Positions 41,418-43,756 of a stretch of DNA of 43,756 nucleotides are shown here, one piece after another. Below the pieces are notes generated by a model, which had not been told where the DNA came from, did not search any database, and saw only the letters and a program-made list of their open reading frames with translations. The first letter of the stretch is position 1. Every line of letters begins with the position of its first letter. A program made the position numbers and the translations under genes. Origin of the DNA: an uncultured Clostridia bacterium (GTDB lineage Bacteria; Bacillota; Clostridia; TANB77; CAG-508); assembly GCA_944393375.1 (NCBI GenBank), contig CALXZX010000014.1, forward strand, positions 1-43,756. The letters run 5' to 3'.

Positions 41418-42032
41418 CTATAATTTTTTTACAAACTCACATATAATCTTGTTGTCTTGTCTATAAAAATTTATATCGTATTCAGACTCCTCATTCTTAT
41501 ATGTTTTACTATATAATCTTCCTTCAGTATATATACTTTCTTCTACTGGCAACTCAAAGTCTACACTACTTTCTCCATACAATTGCTCTGTTTCTTTATA
41601 TGCATCTTCTGTTATTTCCATATATCCTTCACACAACATTTCGAATTCTTGCATAATATTCCTTACTTTTGTTGTTTTATCTTCATATTTGTTTAATGTA
41701 TATTCTGTTTTATATATGTTTAGATTTTGTGTACCTCTTGCATAAATTAACTTTCCTTCTATTTCTCCTGCTTGTACATTTGCTTTTATTTCATATGTTT
41801 CTTTTCCTGTAATATATTTTGATGATATTTTTTCTTTTGTTTCTTCTGTTTCATATGGTAAACTTTCTATATTTTCCACATTCATTAGTTCTGATAAATC
41901 CACATTTTCTAATATTTCTGTATTTTCTTCTACTTTTTTATTATTTGATATTACAACGACTAGGATAACAAGCAAAAGCACGATTCCTGCTATGATTGCT
42001 CCTATTATGATCTTTTTCTTTTTTTCTGACAT
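41418..42032 (-). CDS. membrane-anchored hypothetical protein, 204 aa
   Basis: The N-terminus is MSEKKKKIIIGAIIAGIVLL, a short basic stretch and one hydrophobic segment with no lipobox Cys, so a signal anchor. The exported part is acidic and Tyr/Glu-rich (NTEILENVDLSELMNVENIE, KYITGKETYEIKAN, EYDINFYRQDNKIICEFVKK). It reads as a small beta-rich domain of unknown family. It lies between two predicted surface proteins on the same strand, with 41 nt to the DUF285 gene upstream. A role in the cell envelope is likely, but I cannot name it. Confidence 0.7.
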   Translation of the reverse strand: MSEKKKKIIIGAIIAGIVLLLVILVVVISNNKKVEENTEILENVDLSELMNVENIESLPYETEETKEKISSKYITGKETYEIKANVQAGEIEGKLIYARGTQNLNIYKTEYTLNKYEDKTTKVRNIMQEFEMLCEGYMEITEDAYKETEQLYGESSVDFELPVEESIYTEGRLYSKTYKNEESEYDINFYRQDNKIICEFVKKL

Positions 42033-42073
42033 ATAGCCTCCTATTTTATTTATATTTTACCACTATTCTATTT

Positions 42074-43756
42074 TTATATAATTGTACGATTATTCCAACT
42101 AGAATATCCATTGTTGTCCATCCAATTCGCCATATTTTCATTTACTATGATATTGCATGTCGTTGGTACATACCAGAACATTTCTTTATATACAGTACAT
42201 GTTTCTAGTATTTCAATTTTTCTTATATCTATTTTTTCTAATTTTCTACACCCATAAAACATTAAATTGCAACTACTCAAACTTGTAGTTTCAAAACTAC
42301 TTAAATTTGCTTCTTTTAAATTATCACATGCATGGAATAGCATAGACATATTGGTTACCTTACTTGTATCAAAATTACTTACATCTATTGATATTAGATT
42401 GTTACAAACAGCAAACATACATTCCATACTAGTTACATTACTTGTATCAAAATGACTTACATCTAGCTCTGTTAAACTACTACAACCATTAAACATCCTA
42501 TTCATATCGCTTACTTTGCTTGTATTAAAATTAGTTACGTCTAGCTCTGTCAAACTACTACAACTACTAAATGTACTTGTCATGACGGTTACGTTACTTG
42601 TATCAAAATGACTTACATCTAACTCTTTTAAATTTGCGCATCCAGCAAACATTGAATTCATATTCGTTACTTTACTTGTATCAAAGTTCCTAATATCTAA
42701 AGTTTCTAAAGCTCCATACCATCTAAACATCATGTTCATATTAGTTACATTTCTAGTATCAAAACTTGATAAGTCTAAATTTTTCACTTTACAACTATCA
42801 AACATAGAACTCATATTAGTTACATTTCTAGTATCAAAACTACTCACATCTATACTTGTTGCTTTACAGTTTTTAAACATGGCTGCCATATCTGTTACAT
42901 TGCCTGTATCAAAGTTTTTTAAATTTAAACTATCTACACCACAATTTTCAAACATTGAATTCATTTTCGTCACTTTACTTGTATTGAAACTTTGTGTATT
43001 TACTCCTTTTAAATTACTACAATTTTGAAACATCAATGCCATATTTGTTACATTACTTGTATTAAAATTCGTTAAATCTAATTCTGTTAAATTACTACAT
43101 CCATTAAACATCTGATACATACTTGTTACATTCTCTGTTTTAAAATTACTCACATCTAAACTTTCTATATTACTACAATTTACAAACATAGATGACATTG
43201 ATGTAACTTTTTCGGTATTAAAATCACTCACATCAAGTTCCTCAGTTTTACAGTTTTCAAACATGTTATCCATTCGTGTTACTAATCCTGTATCTAAATA
43301 TTCTAACCCTGTTATTGTTACCTCTTGATTTTCCACACCAGAACCTATATTTTTAAATAAATAGATTGAATTACTGTTTGCAACTACTCCTCCATTTCCT
43401 GCAATTGTTACATCATAATATCCATCTTCATTCACCTCATACCATGCTAAATACATTCCGTTTTTACTTTGTGATACATCCCATGTATTTTCATCATCTA
43501 CACTATGTCCCTCTAATGATGTAATTATATGAATATTTTGTATTTTTCCTCTTTGTACTTCATTATTTCCTAAAAATCCTCCATCTGCTAAACCACCATT
43601 CCAACTAACAGATACTAAAGTTGTATGATCTTTTATTGCATATGGTCCAAAACATGCTTCTCTTTCTATCTCTCCTACGACAATTCTTACCCACAAGTAA
43701 TAGTCTCCTCCTACTGTATCACTACTATATACAGTTGTCGTTCTAATTCTTCCTTC
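42074..43756 (-). CDS. DUF285/BspA-type leucine-rich surface protein, 5' end outside the window
   Basis: The reading frame is open to the window edge (peptide before the TTG at 43696 includes TTTVYSSDTVGGDYY), so the true start lies beyond 43756. The visible part has a roughly 135-residue N-terminal region (GYYDVTIAGNGGVV and similar). Then come about 14 repeats of about 23 residues of the pattern LDVSxFDTSxVTxMxxMFxxC. This is the DUF285 repeat, related to BspA-type leucine-rich repeats and typical of gut Firmicutes surface proteins. Repeats span about 42270-43300. The C-terminus (WMDNNGYSSWNNRTII) has no anchor visible. Confidence 0.88.
   Translation of the reverse strand, partial: EGRIRTTTVYSSDTVGGDYYLWVRIVVGEIEREACFGPYAIKDHTTLVSVSWNGGLADGGFLGNNEVQRGKIQNIHIITSLEGHSVDDENTWDVSQSKNGMYLAWYEVNEDGYYDVTIAGNGGVVANSNSIYLFKNIGSGVENQEVTITGLEYLDTGLVTRMDNMFENCKTEELDVSDFNTEKVTSMSSMFVNCSNIESLDVSNFKTENVTSMYQMFNGCSNLTELDLTNFNTSNVTNMALMFQNCSNLKGVNTQSFNTSKVTKMNSMFENCGVDSLNLKNFDTGNVTDMAAMFKNCKATSIDVSSFDTRNVTNMSSMFDSCKVKNLDLSSFDTRNVTNMNMMFRWYGALETLDIRNFDTSKVTNMNSMFAGCANLKELDVSHFDTSNVTVMTSTFSSCSSLTELDVTNFNTSKVSDMNRMFNGCSSLTELDVSHFDTSNVTSMECMFAVCNNLISIDVSNFDTSKVTNMSMLFHACDNLKEANLSSFETTSLSSCNLMFYGCRKLEKIDIRKIEILETCTVYKEMFWYVPTTCNIIVNENMANWMDNNGYSSWNNRTII

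Noticed and set aside
42270-43300. Regular direct repeats of about 69 bp that could suggest a CRISPR or tandem-repeat array
   Set aside because: The repeats are coding: each is one DUF285 unit (VTxMxxMF) in a single open frame, with diverged third positions and no spacers.

Overview
The window is very AT-rich DNA with Gram-positive gene content. It has a sporulation-type sigma-H, a LexA, YlmH, a T-box leader, strong AGGAGG-type ribosome binding sites and consensus sigma-A promoters. Together with prepilin-like and DUF285 surface proteins this points to an anaerobic, probably gut-associated, Clostridia-type Firmicute. The lineage is inferred from gene content and base composition only. Most genes are on the minus strand.

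Layout. 1-7.3 kb: ylmH and dxs, a divergent secreted VWA protein, then a minus-strand cluster of two unknown proteins around an amidoligase-like protein. 7.3-15.2 kb: housekeeping genes (eno, recN, a Dps-like protein, apt, murI, a flavin reductase-like protein and an S66-family protein that lacks the usual serine). 15.2-23.5 kb: a promoter-driven small ORF, an ABC-2 exporter with a frameshift in its ATPase, a NadR-like nucleotidyltransferase, a 49-residue conserved-looking protein, a HAD phosphatase, a frameshifted mutY, MazG-like, HIT and IMPase family enzymes, then rpmA and rplU behind an attenuator-like leader. 23.5-27.5 kb: thrS and an unknown gene under a threonine T-box, with tRNA-Thr transcribed divergently, then sigH. 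27.6-31.2 kb: a membrane-anchored GH18 protein, an AlkD-like protein and a Bax-inhibitor-1 family membrane protein. 31.2-33.8 kb: a complete retron. 34-39.6 kb: a two-gene heterodimeric ABC exporter with a promoter-embedded palindromic operator, lexA, and a Nudix hydrolase. 39.6-43.8 kb: three predicted surface proteins (prepilin-like with GLUG-type repeats, a membrane-anchored protein, and a DUF285 repeat protein cut by the window edge).

The most notable system is the retron at 31248-33726. It runs, in transcription order, PRTase-like protein, winged-helix-like protein, msr-msd RNA, then reverse transcriptase. The RT has the YADD, NAxxH and VTG hallmarks. The RNA has a perfect 14-bp a1/a2 repeat enclosing a perfect 33-bp msd hairpin with a 27-nt loop. 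Ten loop bases are exactly complementary to the sequence at the base of the hairpin, and eight more are identical to part of a2, which suggests alternative pairings. The arrangement is a tripartite anti-phage retron with a phosphoribosyltransferase-type effector.

Four apparent single-base frameshifts (amidoligase tail, small ORF after murI, ABC ATPase Walker A, mutY C-terminus) suggest either real decay or residual assembly error. Two families of short GGGGAC-type palindromic repeats are scattered at gene ends.
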